A stretch of 23,856 nt of DNA from JBEKSX01 sp049516635 (GTDB taxonomy: Bacteria; Bacteroidota; Ignavibacteria; Tepidaquicellales; OLB5): NCBI GenBank assembly GCA_049516635.1, contig JBEKSX010000063.1, positions 1-23,856 on the forward strand, in the 5' to 3' direction. The notes beneath the pieces were generated by a model. It ran no database searches. It was given only the letters and a program-made list of their open reading frames with translations, and was not told the DNA's origin. The position numbers and the translations under genes were made by a program. Shown here in pieces: positions 7,784-15,513 of the stretch (positions are counted from its first letter, which is position 1; each line of letters starts with the position of its first letter).

Positions 7784-8806
7784 TTAAAACTGGTCGAGGA
7801 ACCGGACATCATTCTGGTAAAACATCCGGATATCACTAATTCCATATTTCATCATCGCAATTCGTTCTATGCCCAGTCCAAAAGCATATCCCGAATATAT
7901 CTCCGGGTCATAGCCCACAGCATTGAAAACGTTTGGATCAACCATCCCGCACCCGCCGAGTTCTATCCATCCGGAATTCTTACAGGTCCTGCACCCTTTC
8001 CCCTTACAGATAAAACAGCTGATATCAAGCTCTGCTGATGGTTCCGTAAAAGGGAAAAAACTCGGCCTGAATCTTGTTTTAGATTCTGCTCCGAAATATT
8101 TTTTTACATAATAGCTCAGAACACCCTTCAGGTCACGCATAGAAACATTTTTATCCACATACAACCCTTCAACCTGGTAAAATGTAAAGTAATTTTTCAT
8201 GGTGACCGTCTCATTCCTGTACGCTTTACCCGGTGCTATTATCCTTATCGGCGGTTTATTTGCAAGCATGGTCCTGATCTGGATAGGTGATGTATGTGTC
8301 CTGAGAAGATATTTTTTTGTATCATCAAATTTATTGATGATATAAAAAGTATCCTGTATGTCTCTTACAGGATGGTATTCCGGTGTATTGAGCGCGTCAA
8401 AATTGTAAAATTCATCTTCTATCTCGGGACCTTCAGCGATCGAAAAACCTATTTTCTGGAATATACTGATGAAATCATTAAGTGTCTGGATGAGGATATG
8501 TTCCCTGCCAACCGAAAATGTTCTTCCCGGAATTGAGAGGTCCAGCTCTTCTTTGACCTTTTTAACCGAAGTTTCCAGTTTGAGTTTTTCTCCGTCGTAT
8601 TTAGTCTCGGCAAGCTTTTTAACTTCGTTCAGGCGTTTGCCTATCAATGGTTTTTCCGATTTCTCAACACTTTTCAGATCATCGAATAATGAAGAGAGTC
8701 CGCTCTTACGTGATAAAAAGCTCAATCTGAATTTTTCGAGGTCCTCATTATTTCCGATCGAAAAAGACCTGATCTCATTTTCTATTTCATCTATTTTTGC
8801 GAGCAT
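7784..8806 (-). CDS. pheS: Phenylalanine--tRNA ligase alpha subunit
   Basis: The catalytic subunit of the heterotetrameric class II phenylalanyl-tRNA synthetase. It has an N-terminal coiled-coil region (about 1-85), RTHTSPIQIRTM at 169-180, motif 2 with FYQVEGLYVD at 209-218, and motif 3 with GLGIERIAM at 310-318. Four cysteines (264, 267, 272, 275) form the CxxC-x4-CxxC knuckle common in bacterial PheS. The C-terminus DVRFLDQF is typical, and 340 aa is full length. The sequence around motif 2 (VEGLYVDKNVS) is of the Bacteroidota style. The ATG lies 15 bp after rplT. Unlike the common pheST arrangement, pheT does not follow; plsY does. Confidence 0.95.
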   Translation of the reverse strand: MLAKIDEIENEIRSFSIGNNEDLEKFRLSFLSRKSGLSSLFDDLKSVEKSEKPLIGKRLNEVKKLAETKYDGEKLKLETSVKKVKEELDLSIPGRTFSVGREHILIQTLNDFISIFQKIGFSIAEGPEIEDEFYNFDALNTPEYHPVRDIQDTFYIINKFDDTKKYLLRTHTSPIQIRTMLANKPPIRIIAPGKAYRNETVTMKNYFTFYQVEGLYVDKNVSMRDLKGVLSYYVKKYFGAESKTRFRPSFFPFTEPSAELDISCFICKGKGCRTCKNSGWIELGGCGMVDPNVFNAVGYDPEIYSGYAFGLGIERIAMMKYGISDIRMFYQNDVRFLDQF

Positions 8807-8821
8807 GATGCGACCCGTAAA

Positions 8822-9169
8822 TTAACGGACAGCGAATTTAACGAGCTCTTTAAACGCTTCTGGATTATCATAAGCAAGCTCCGCCAGAACTTTTCTATTG
8901 ATGTCTACATTCTTTTTATGAAGAGCACCCATAAGCTTGGAGTAGGTGGTGTCATTAAGCCTTGCAGCGGCGTTTATCCTGACATTCCACAGGCTGCGGA
9001 AAATCGTTTTTTTCTGTTTCCTGTTGGCATAAGCGTGCTGTCCTGCCTTTTCTACACTGTACTTGGCAACTGTGATCAGCTTACCCCTTGCACCCCAATA
9101 GCCTTTAGCTTTTTTCAGAATTCTTTTTCTGCGTTTTCTTGAAGCAACTGCATTAACTGAACGCGGCAT
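8822..9169 (-). CDS. rplT: 50S ribosomal protein L20
   Basis: A 115-residue basic protein that binds 23S rRNA early in large-subunit assembly. The start MPRSVNAVASRKRRKRILKKA and the run GYWGARGKLITVAKYSVEKA are typical, with AYANRKQKK and a conserved C-terminal half (LNDTTYSKLMGAL, AELAYDNPEAF). AGGAG lies 10 nt upstream of the ATG. It follows rpmI after 47 bp and precedes pheS by 15 bp. In other bacteria L20 represses its own operon by binding the mRNA; no such leader can be confirmed here. Confidence 0.97.
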   Translation of the reverse strand: MPRSVNAVASRKRRKRILKKAKGYWGARGKLITVAKYSVEKAGQHAYANRKQKKTIFRSLWNVRINAAARLNDTTYSKLMGALHKKNVDINRKVLAELAYDNPEAFKELVKFAVR

Positions 9170-9216
9170 AATTCATATCTCCTGTTATATGATTAATAAA
9201 TTAATTTCGAATTACA

Positions 9217-9411
9217 TTAAGACACAAGCATTCGTGCCACTCTTTTGGCATCTGCATCGGATACGATACTGGAGTGTCTTAAGTGTCTTTTCCTCTTGGT
9301 TGTTTTTTTTGTGAGAATATGGCTCTTATAAGCATTCGCACGTTTAATTTTTCCTGTACCGGTTTTCTTGAATGTCTTCGAAGCACCCCGGTTAGATTTC
9401 ATCTTTGGCAT
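9217..9411 (-). CDS. rpmI: 50S ribosomal protein L35
   Basis: A 64-residue, Lys/Arg-rich ribosomal protein with the standard opening PKMKSNRGASKTFKKTGTGK and the HILTKKTTKRKRHLR core. The ATG lies 3 nt after the infC stop codon (the stop TAA is followed by ATA and then ATG), so translational coupling with infC is likely. Order infC-rpmI-rplT is the classical arrangement. Confidence 0.97.
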   Translation of the reverse strand: MPKMKSNRGASKTFKKTGTGKIKRANAYKSHILTKKTTKRKRHLRHSSIVSDADAKRVARMLVS

Positions 9412-9414
9412 TAT

Positions 9415-10014
9415 TTACCCCGTCGATATTTGATTTGATTTTACTTCCGCTTCTGCGGTTTGTTTCTTTAAATTTTTCAGGTACTGCTCTATTTTCTTTT
9501 TATCTGGGATGAGCAAGGTTGTCATATGTCTGCCTTCAAGCTTCGGCGGTTGTTCGATCTTCCCGACCTCGGTCAGCTTTTCGACAATATCATCGAGCAG
9601 CTTTCTTCCGATCTCCTGATGAACCATCATCCTCCCGATAAATATAATGGTAGCTTTCACTTTATACCCGTCTATCAAAAACTCTTTGAGATGGCGTGAT
9701 TTGAACTCAAGGTCATGAGTATCGGTATTGGGATGGAACCTTATTTCTTTTACCTGTGAAGATGTTTTACTCTTCTTTTGTTCTTTTTCCTTCTTTTGTT
9801 TCTCGTAATTAAATTTTCCGAAATCTCCTATTTTGCAAACCGGGGGTTTCGAATTAGGTGCCACTTCAATAAGGTCGTATCCCCGATCCCTGGCTATTTT
9901 TAATGCCTGGTTTATGTCCATGACACCGAGCTGGTTGCCTTTCTCATCTATCACCCGGACCTCACGGACCCTAATATCTTCATTTATTCTGGTTTTGCTT
10001 CTTGAATCCTTAAT
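9415..10014 (-). CDS. infC: Translation initiation factor IF-3, ATT start codon
   Basis: IF3 binds the 30S subunit, keeps it from joining 50S early, and checks the start codon. The frame from the internal GTG at 9954 would lack the conserved N-terminal strand. Read upstream, the same frame gives SKTRINEDIRVREVRVIDEK, the usual IF3 opening, and reaches an ATT at 10014 with AAGGAG six nucleotides before it. This gives 199 aa. The N-terminal domain runs to about residue 85, then a Lys-rich linker (KQKKEKEQKKSK), then the C-terminal domain with KEIRFHPNTDTHDLEFK and the conserved GRxM-type strand (FIGRMMVHQEIG). The AUU start is the known feedback device of infC in E. coli. The gene starts 14 nt after thrS ends. 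Confidence 0.95.
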   Translation of the reverse strand: MKDSRSKTRINEDIRVREVRVIDEKGNQLGVMDINQALKIARDRGYDLIEVAPNSKPPVCKIGDFGKFNYEKQKKEKEQKKSKTSSQVKEIRFHPNTDTHDLEFKSRHLKEFLIDGYKVKATIIFIGRMMVHQEIGRKLLDDIVEKLTEVGKIEQPPKLEGRHMTTLLIPDKKKIEQYLKNLKKQTAEAEVKSNQISTG

Positions 10015-10026
10015 AGTTTTCTCCTT
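10012..10026 (-). promoter_or_regulatory. infC ribosome binding site and ATT initiation codon
   Basis: On the minus strand the order is AAGGAG (10026-10021), a 6-nt spacer AAAACT-like stretch, then ATT (10014-10012). The site fills the gap after the thrS stop codon. A strong Shine-Dalgarno before a non-canonical start fits IF3 self-regulation, in which excess IF3 rejects the AUU codon. The regulation is inferred from other bacteria. Confidence 0.85.
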
Positions 10027-10028
10027 TT

Positions 10029-11960
10029 TTATTTTTTTGAATAAGGTTTATTTTCTTTTTCAAATGATCTCATGAAAACATCGAGATCAAAGCTGCCCAA
10101 ATCCCCTTTTTTATGGGCGCGAACGGATATAGTACCGTTAGTTCTCTCTTTATCTCCAAGTATTATCATATAAGGTACTTTTTTATTTTCCCATTCTCTT
10201 ATTTTATATCCTACCTTCTCGCTTCTGAGATCTATCTCACATCTGATCCCGCCTGCTTTAAACTTTTCAAATACGGTCTTTGAATAGTCGTTCTGGTTTT
10301 CGGAGATAGGCATCACGACCATCTGAATAGGGGTGATCCATATCGGTAAATTTCCCGCATGATGTTCGATCAGAATTCCCAAAAATCTCTCAAAGCTGCC
10401 GAATATCGCCCTGTGTATCATCACAGGTCTGTGCTTTATTCCGTCATGACCGTCATAGGTGAGATCGAATCTCTCCGGCATCTGGAAATCCAGCTGTATC
10501 GTTGCCATTTGCCAGTTTCTGTTCAAAGCATCCTTGATGAAAATATCTATCTTTGGTCCGTAAAATGCACCCTCCTGCGGATGAACCTTATATTTCAAAC
10601 TGTTATCAATCAAAGATTGCTCAAGAGCTTTTTCTGCTGCATTCCATGTTTCGACTGTACCCATAGCTTTATCAGGACGGGTGGATAAGAAGAAACTTGG
10701 TTCAAAACCGAAATCAAAATAAAATGCTTTTACTAATCCCAGTACCCCGGTTATCTCAGCCAGTATCTGGTCTGCAGTGCAAAAAATATGGGCATCATCC
10801 ATGGTAATCTGGCGAACGCGGAACATACCGCCCAATGCACCGCTCAGTTCATTCCGGTGAAGCCTGCCGATCTCACTCAATCTCAGCGGGAGGTCCTTAT
10901 AACTTCTTAACCTTGACGAATACACAATAGTTGCTTCCGGGCAATTCATGGGTTTGAGGTAGAAATTTTCGAATTCCCCGCCCAATCTGAACATATCTTC
11001 GGAATAATGTTCAAGGTGCCCCGATGTCCTGAAAACGTTATCTCTAACAACAATGGGTGTATTTATTTCCTGGTAACCGCTTTTATCATGTATCTCACGC
11101 CAGTACTGTTCGAGTATCCGGAAAATTATCATTCCGTTAGGAAGCCAGAACGGAGCTCCGGGTGATGCTTCATTGAAGAAGAAAAGCTCGAGTTCTTTGC
11201 CTAATTTCCTATGGTCACGTTTTTTGGCTTCTTCCAGAAGAGCGATAAAATCATCCAGCTCCTTCTTCTTTGGGAATGAAACTCCGTAAATCCTCTGAAG
11301 CTGTTTCTTTTTAGAATCACCCCTCCAGTAGGAGCCGGAAACACTCAACAGTTTAACGAATTTTACTTTAGCAGTTGAAGGAAGATGCGGACCGCGGCAC
11401 AGATCCGTAAAATTACCCTGATGGTAGAGTGAAACAACATCCTCATTTTTAGCAATATCTTCGAGGATCTCAACTTTATATGGATCGACCCTTTTGGTTT
11501 TAAAAAACTTTATAGCATCTTCTCTCTTCAATTCTTCACGCACCGGTTTCAGGTCTCTTTGTGAGATCTCGATCATTCTATTTTCGATCTTCTGCAAATC
11601 CTCATCGGTGAATTTATGCTCCGAATCCACGTCATAATAGAAGCCGCTGTCTACAGCGGGTCCAACACCGAACTTTGCTCCCGGAAATAATTCTTCGATA
11701 GCCTGTGCCATCATATGGCTGGTCGAATGCCAGTAGACCTTTTTACCCTCTTCATCAGTGAATTTATAGAATTTTATCAGGGCATCGTCATCGAGAGGCT
11801 GGACAAGGTCAATGAGTTTACCGTTGGTTTCGGCTACAAGAACAGCATCTGCGAAAGAAGGGCTGATGGATTTTGCGATTTCGATAGAGGTTATACCTTT
11901 AGGGTATTTTTTTACGTCCCCGTCAGGAAAAGTAATATTTATTTCTCCGTTTTTTTCCAA
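10029..11960 (-). CDS. thrS: Threonine--tRNA ligase
   Basis: A class II synthetase that charges tRNA-Thr and edits mischarged Ser-tRNA. At 643 aa it has the full architecture: a TGS domain (about 1-65), an editing domain with HSTSH (near 78-82) and CRGPH, the catalytic core, and a C-terminal anticodon-binding domain (about 545-635). The zinc ligands of the family are visible as Cys in MNCPE, His in DDAHIF and His in VMIHRA. Motif 2 (FRVRQITMDDAH) and motif 3 (FGSFERFLGILIEH) are intact. The start is TTG at 11960, 4 nt after the stop of the exported protein gene, with no clear Shine-Dalgarno, so translation may be coupled. The order thrS-infC-rpmI-rplT-pheS is widely conserved. Confidence 0.96.
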   Translation of the reverse strand: MEKNGEINITFPDGDVKKYPKGITSIEIAKSISPSFADAVLVAETNGKLIDLVQPLDDDALIKFYKFTDEEGKKVYWHSTSHMMAQAIEELFPGAKFGVGPAVDSGFYYDVDSEHKFTDEDLQKIENRMIEISQRDLKPVREELKREDAIKFFKTKRVDPYKVEILEDIAKNEDVVSLYHQGNFTDLCRGPHLPSTAKVKFVKLLSVSGSYWRGDSKKKQLQRIYGVSFPKKKELDDFIALLEEAKKRDHRKLGKELELFFFNEASPGAPFWLPNGMIIFRILEQYWREIHDKSGYQEINTPIVVRDNVFRTSGHLEHYSEDMFRLGGEFENFYLKPMNCPEATIVYSSRLRSYKDLPLRLSEIGRLHRNELSGALGGMFRVRQITMDDAHIFCTADQILAEITGVLGLVKAFYFDFGFEPSFFLSTRPDKAMGTVETWNAAEKALEQSLIDNSLKYKVHPQEGAFYGPKIDIFIKDALNRNWQMATIQLDFQMPERFDLTYDGHDGIKHRPVMIHRAIFGSFERFLGILIEHHAGNLPIWITPIQMVVMPISENQNDYSKTVFEKFKAGGIRCEIDLRSEKVGYKIREWENKKVPYMIILGDKERTNGTISVRAHKKGDLGSFDLDVFMRSFEKENKPYSKK

Positions 11961-11964
11961 TCTA

Positions 11965-13146
11965 TTATCTTATTTCGTAATACCTTTTAATTAAATCTAT
12001 CTCAGTTTGTAATAAACCCCGGTTCACTGAAGAATTTATATAATCGTCATACAGATACTGGTTATCCAGGTTGAAATCGTTATCTCTAAGGTTATCTTCG
12101 AAATAACTCAGGGCTCCTCTCTCATCTGAATTCATGAAGTCACTGGTTGTGGAAGCAGTATCGGATTTTACCCTTACACCGGCTTTAAGAAGGTACAGAA
12201 GGTTATCAAATTGTTTAACAACCTGATCGTTCATATAAACATCTGCGTTTCTCCCCATAACCAGATCATCTTTAATAATAAAATCTGCTTTTGCTAGATT
12301 TCCCTCACGCTTGTTTTCAGGTATGATCTGCAAAGCCGTCAGATCGTTAAATACTCCCCTAATTTTGTTATAATAAGGCTGAGTCTGAACAATCCTGACG
12401 TCGGGGATCTTAGTAAAAGTCATGTTCCACTGATCCGGAGCTTTTAATGATACCTTATTTTCGAGTGGCCTCTTACCCTGCACAAGAATGTTTGTCCCTA
12501 TGACTTTTTTGGGGTCCTGTGGAGCAATTAAATTCATTTCAGCGGGATTGCCGAGATAGAAAATATCAGGTCTCTTGGAAATATTCTGAACCAGAACTTC
12601 AGCAGTTGTGAATAATCCGCTGTAATTAGGTCTGTTCACATCCTGCGAATTCGCGAGGTACTTGTAAGTCAGGTCCATCAAATTGAACATAGTCGAACTC
12701 GTATAACAAAATCCAGTACTTAATTGATTCATCAAAACCTGGTCGCCTTCATTCAAATTTGAATATCCCTCGGCTTTTATTGTTATAGATACAGGACTGT
12801 TTGGTAAATTCACAATTGCCGGAACCAATATTGTATTATTCCTTCGGACCGAAAAATTAATACTCCAAAATACGTCATCATAATTCTTAACAGAATTTAC
12901 GGCGAGGTCGTCTCTATACAGAAATTTATCAATTTTCTCATTACCGGCCAAAATCGTGATGATAATGACAAAGGAATGGTCTGCAAACTCATCATCATTT
13001 GTATTTAGTACCAGATCGTTAATGGTAATTGAGAAAGGATCATACTGACTGATTATGTCCTTTTGAGAATATACCTGTGAATATGAAACTGAGGTCAGGA
13101 AAGCAAATAATATTATAATTATTGATACCTGTGTTCTGCGTTTCAT
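11965..13146 (-). CDS. Exported protein of unknown function, first in the thrS run
   Basis: Not recognised. The 393-aa product begins with a clear signal peptide (MKRRTQ, a hydrophobic stretch IIIILFAFL, cleavage near VSYS/Q). The mature part is mixed alpha/beta. The first half (about residues 35-130) alternates hydrophobic residues, as in a beta-sandwich (SITINDLVL, FVIIITIL, ILVPAIV, VSITIKA). The last third is helical and charged, with many Asp/Asn/Tyr near the end (DNQYLYDDYIN). There is no T9SS sorting domain, lipobox or transmembrane anchor, so a periplasmic or outer-membrane-associated site is likely. It starts 53 bp after tRNA-Val and ends 4 nt before thrS, so it must share transcription with thrS. 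Why an exported protein heads a translation operon is unclear. Confidence 0.8.
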   Translation of the reverse strand: MKRRTQVSIIIILFAFLTSVSYSQVYSQKDIISQYDPFSITINDLVLNTNDDEFADHSFVIIITILAGNEKIDKFLYRDDLAVNSVKNYDDVFWSINFSVRRNNTILVPAIVNLPNSPVSITIKAEGYSNLNEGDQVLMNQLSTGFCYTSSTMFNLMDLTYKYLANSQDVNRPNYSGLFTTAEVLVQNISKRPDIFYLGNPAEMNLIAPQDPKKVIGTNILVQGKRPLENKVSLKAPDQWNMTFTKIPDVRIVQTQPYYNKIRGVFNDLTALQIIPENKREGNLAKADFIIKDDLVMGRNADVYMNDQVVKQFDNLLYLLKAGVRVKSDTASTTSDFMNSDERGALSYFEDNLRDNDFNLDNQYLYDDYINSSVNRGLLQTEIDLIKRYYEIR

Positions 13147-13199
13147 GGCTTTTTAATTTTAATTTATAAAAACGAAATATAAATATTTAACAAAATTCG

Positions 13200-13273
13200 T
13201 GGGCGATATAGGAGTTGAACCTATGACCTCCACGATGTCAACGTGGCGCGCTAACCAGCTGCGCCAATCGCCC
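13200..13273 (-). tRNA. tRNA-Val (anticodon GAC)
   Basis: A 74-nt cloverleaf on the minus strand: acceptor GGGCGAT/ATCGCCC, D arm GCGC...GCGC, anticodon stem CCACG/CGTGG around the loop TTGACAT, and a T arm with the loop sequence TTCAACT. The anticodon GAC is at plus positions 13237-13239 and reads GUC/GUU valine codons. The discriminator is A, and CCA is not encoded. It lies 53 bp before the exported protein that leads into thrS, with no terminator between. Confidence 0.95.
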
Positions 13274-13299
13274 AAAGACTGCAATTTATTTGCAGACCT

Positions 13300-13330
13300 C
13301 AAATTTAGTAAGATTTTCGTATAATTTCAA
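13300..13330 (-). promoter_or_regulatory. Putative promoter of tRNA-Val (and perhaps the thrS run)
   Basis: On the minus strand TTGAAA (13330-13325), 17 nt, then TAAATTTG (13307-13300). The second box fits the Bacteroidota -7 consensus TAnnTTTG exactly. The expected start is about 20 nt before the mature tRNA. A small hairpin (CTGCAA/TTGCAG, 13279-13295) lies in the leader. The tRNA-Ser promoter has the same design and spacing. Confidence 0.6.
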
Positions 13331-13427
13331 GGATTTAAAAGATTTAGGGCTGGTGGAAGTGTAATAATACAATTTTGAAAAGGACAAGCGGCTGCATACG
13401 TTTCTTAAAAACTCCTCGGTGATCCGG

Positions 13428-14723
13428 TTACTTTATACCTACATTCTTGAATATATAATCCACGTTTTTCATCCCTTTTTTGGGATCAAATATGTTCTCT
13501 ATCTCTTTCGGAGATATTTTTACAGAAATTCTCTTATCATTTAGCAGCAATTCTTTAAAATCCCTATGAGAATTCCACGAATTCATTGCATTTTCCTGGA
13601 TAATAGCATAAGCTTCTTCCCTTGATATACCTTTTTCGATCAGCTTTAGCAGAGCCCTCTGGGAGTAGATCAAACCATGGGTAATATTAAGATTTTTCTT
13701 GATGTTTACCTCGTTCACCACGAGCCCATCTAATACACTATACATCTTTACAAGCATATAGTATAATAGCATCGTGCTGTCGGGTATGATCATTCTTTCA
13801 ACCGACGAATGCGAAATGTCCCGTTCATGCCAGAGATTGATATTTTCCATTCCCGCGAGAGAATTACCCCTTAACACCCGGGCTAATCCCGCTATCCGTT
13901 CGCAAATGATGGGGTTTTTCTTATGCGGCATTGCCGAAGAGCCCTTCTGTCCTTTAGTGAACGGTTCTTCAAGTTCCTGTACTTCCGTTTTTTGAAGGTG
14001 TCTTATCTCAGTAGCAAACTTCTCCAGTGAACTTCCCGTAACGGCAAGGGTATTGAGGTATTCCGCATGCCTGTCCCTCTGAAGGATCTGAGTCGAAATA
14101 CGAGCCGGCTGCAGACCTAATTTTTCGCACACATATTTTTCCACGAACGGATCCAGATGCTCGTATGTTCCGACTGCGCCTGAAATTTTCCCAACCGAAA
14201 TAGTTCTGATGGCTGTACTCAATCTCTCAATATTTCTTTTTATTTCTTCATACCACAGAGCAAACTTCAGTCCCAGTGTGATGGTTTCTGCGTGAACCCC
14301 GTGCGTTCTGCCAACCATCGGAAGGTATTTATACTTTTTCGCTTTCTTCGCGAGGAGTTCCTTTAAAGATATGAGCTTTTTCAGTATGAGTTCTCCGGTT
14401 TCTTTCATTTGCACCGATAAAGCCGTATCGAGCACATCGGAACTCGTCATACCGTAATGGATGAACCTTGAGTCCTTCCCCACATATTCGCCCACATTGG
14501 TCAGGAAAGCGATGACATCGTGCTTGACTGTTTCTTCTATATCATTTATTCGCTTGATGTCGAACTTCGCTTTGCTCTTTATCATCTTGAGCGATGAAGG
14601 CGGGATAATTCCCAACTTTGAATTTGCCTCACAGGCAAATATTTCGATCCTGAGCCAGATAGAGAATTTATTCTCATCTGACCAGATCTTCTTAATTTCG
14701 GGGAGTGAGTATCGTTCTATCAT
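13428..14723 (-). CDS. purB: Adenylosuccinate lyase
   Basis: Cleaves SAICAR to AICAR and adenylosuccinate to AMP in purine synthesis, releasing fumarate. At 431 aa it has normal length for the compact bacterial type. It shows the fumarase/aspartase superfamily landmarks: His68 (VKHD), TSSDVLDT at 93-100, GRTHGVHAE at 138-146, QRDRH at 215-219, and the signature GSSAMPHKKNP at 261-271 carrying the catalytic serine loop. The C-terminal helical region is complete. It begins with ATG and MIERYSLPEI, as many homologues do. It appears to be a single-gene unit. The spacer after it (13274-13427) contains the tRNA-Val promoter; the spacer before it (14724-14842) contains a degenerate REP-like element. 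Confidence 0.96.
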   Translation of the reverse strand: MIERYSLPEIKKIWSDENKFSIWLRIEIFACEANSKLGIIPPSSLKMIKSKAKFDIKRINDIEETVKHDVIAFLTNVGEYVGKDSRFIHYGMTSSDVLDTALSVQMKETGELILKKLISLKELLAKKAKKYKYLPMVGRTHGVHAETITLGLKFALWYEEIKRNIERLSTAIRTISVGKISGAVGTYEHLDPFVEKYVCEKLGLQPARISTQILQRDRHAEYLNTLAVTGSSLEKFATEIRHLQKTEVQELEEPFTKGQKGSSAMPHKKNPIICERIAGLARVLRGNSLAGMENINLWHERDISHSSVERMIIPDSTMLLYYMLVKMYSVLDGLVVNEVNIKKNLNITHGLIYSQRALLKLIEKGISREEAYAIIQENAMNSWNSHRDFKELLLNDKRISVKISPKEIENIFDPKKGMKNVDYIFKNVGIK

Positions 14724-14792
14724 AACGATACAATTTAAGAAATGTAAATATTTATTATAAGGTAATTTTACGTAAACCCGGGAATTACTAAG

Positions 14793-14828
14793 TCATTCCT
14801 GCCCAATATCAATGCGCAGTCGGGATAA
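14793..14828. repeat. Degenerate REP-like element
   Basis: TCATTCCTGCCC and, 16 nt later, CGGGATAA match the reverse complement of the element at 3605-3647 in sequence and order. The interior and the second arm have diverged, so the long stem is lost. It sits in the 119-bp spacer between the small exported protein gene and purB. Confidence 0.4.
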
Positions 14829-14842
14829 CATTTAATATATTT

Positions 14843-15352
14843 TCACTTGCCGGCTTTTTCGATGTTTATCGGGTATTTTTCTCTATTCACCTCCACGAGC
14901 GAATCATTCTCGATATCATAACTGGTGAAGTACCAGTTGCTCTGGTCCCTGTTTGTTACATAAGCCAATCCATCCTTTACCATGAAAGCTACTTCTATAT
15001 ACAGATCATATATCTTGAAATTTTTCTTATCAACCAGTGTGTAGGTGGTATCCCCGATGTTTTCGAAGAAATATACGTCAACAGTACCGGGAGGGGTAAC
15101 ATTCTTTTCTTTGATCCCGAGTATTACATCGTTCAATCCGTGACTGGAATAATCACCATAAGCATAAGCGGTAACCCTTATATCCCACGGAAGCTGGTAG
15201 CTCAGCTCATCGAGCTGTGTATCGGTAAGGGTTTCAGACATCATGCCCATGAACTCCTCAAAGTCCATGTCGTCCTGTGCTTTCACAACCCTCATCGGGT
15301 TTAAAATACAAAATGAAATTGCGAAGATGAGTAAGAAATATTTTGCTTTCAT
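14843..15352 (-). CDS. Small exported protein with an FG-GAP/VCBS-like stretch
   Basis: Function not known. The 169-aa product has a signal peptide (MKAKY, a hydrophobic stretch, cleavage near VVKA/Q). Residues 66-80 (GDYSSHGLNDVILGI) resemble one FG-GAP/VCBS blade (GDFNGDGxxDLxxG). Residues 94-110 (YFFENIGDTTYTLVDKK) resemble the following 'LNNGDGTFT' strand. Only one such unit is clear, so it cannot form a whole propeller alone. A short acidic helix (residues 26-50) precedes it. There is no T9SS sorting domain; the end is abrupt but not obviously truncated. It starts 41 bp after tRNA-Ser with no terminator between, so it may be read from the tRNA promoter. Confidence 0.75.
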   Translation of the reverse strand: MKAKYFLLIFAISFCILNPMRVVKAQDDMDFEEFMGMMSETLTDTQLDELSYQLPWDIRVTAYAYGDYSSHGLNDVILGIKEKNVTPPGTVDVYFFENIGDTTYTLVDKKNFKIYDLYIEVAFMVKDGLAYVTNRDQSNWYFTSYDIENDSLVEVNREKYPINIEKAGK

Positions 15353-15393
15353 ATTAGTATATAGATAAATTCAATATTAATTGTTAACCTGAG

Positions 15394-15480
15394 CGGAGAG
15401 GGAGGGATTCGAACCCTCGATGGTGTAAACACCATAACGGTTTTCGAGACCGCCCGATTCAACCGCTCTCGCACCTCTCC
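15394..15480 (-). tRNA. tRNA-Ser (anticodon CGA)
   Basis: An 87-nt class II tRNA on the minus strand: acceptor GGAGAGG/CCTCTCC, an anticodon arm GCGGT-CTCGAAA-ACCGT with anticodon CGA, a long variable arm (ATGGTG-TTTA-CACCAT type), and a T arm GAGGG-TTCGAAT-CCCTC. The discriminator is G, as in serine tRNAs. CCA is not encoded. It reads UCG codons. Confidence 0.96.
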
Positions 15481-15513
15481 CCTCTCTGCCTTCAGAACAT
15501 ATTTGAATACAGG

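Noticed and set aside
9415..9954. infC as a 179-aa gene starting at GTG 9954
   Set aside because: The upstream codons encode the conserved IF3 N-terminus, and an AAGGAG-ATT start lies just after thrS.
13200..13273. tRNA-Asp from a GTC triplet on the plus strand
   Set aside because: Only the minus strand folds with a proper D loop, T loop (TTCAA) and discriminator; there the anticodon is GAC (Val).
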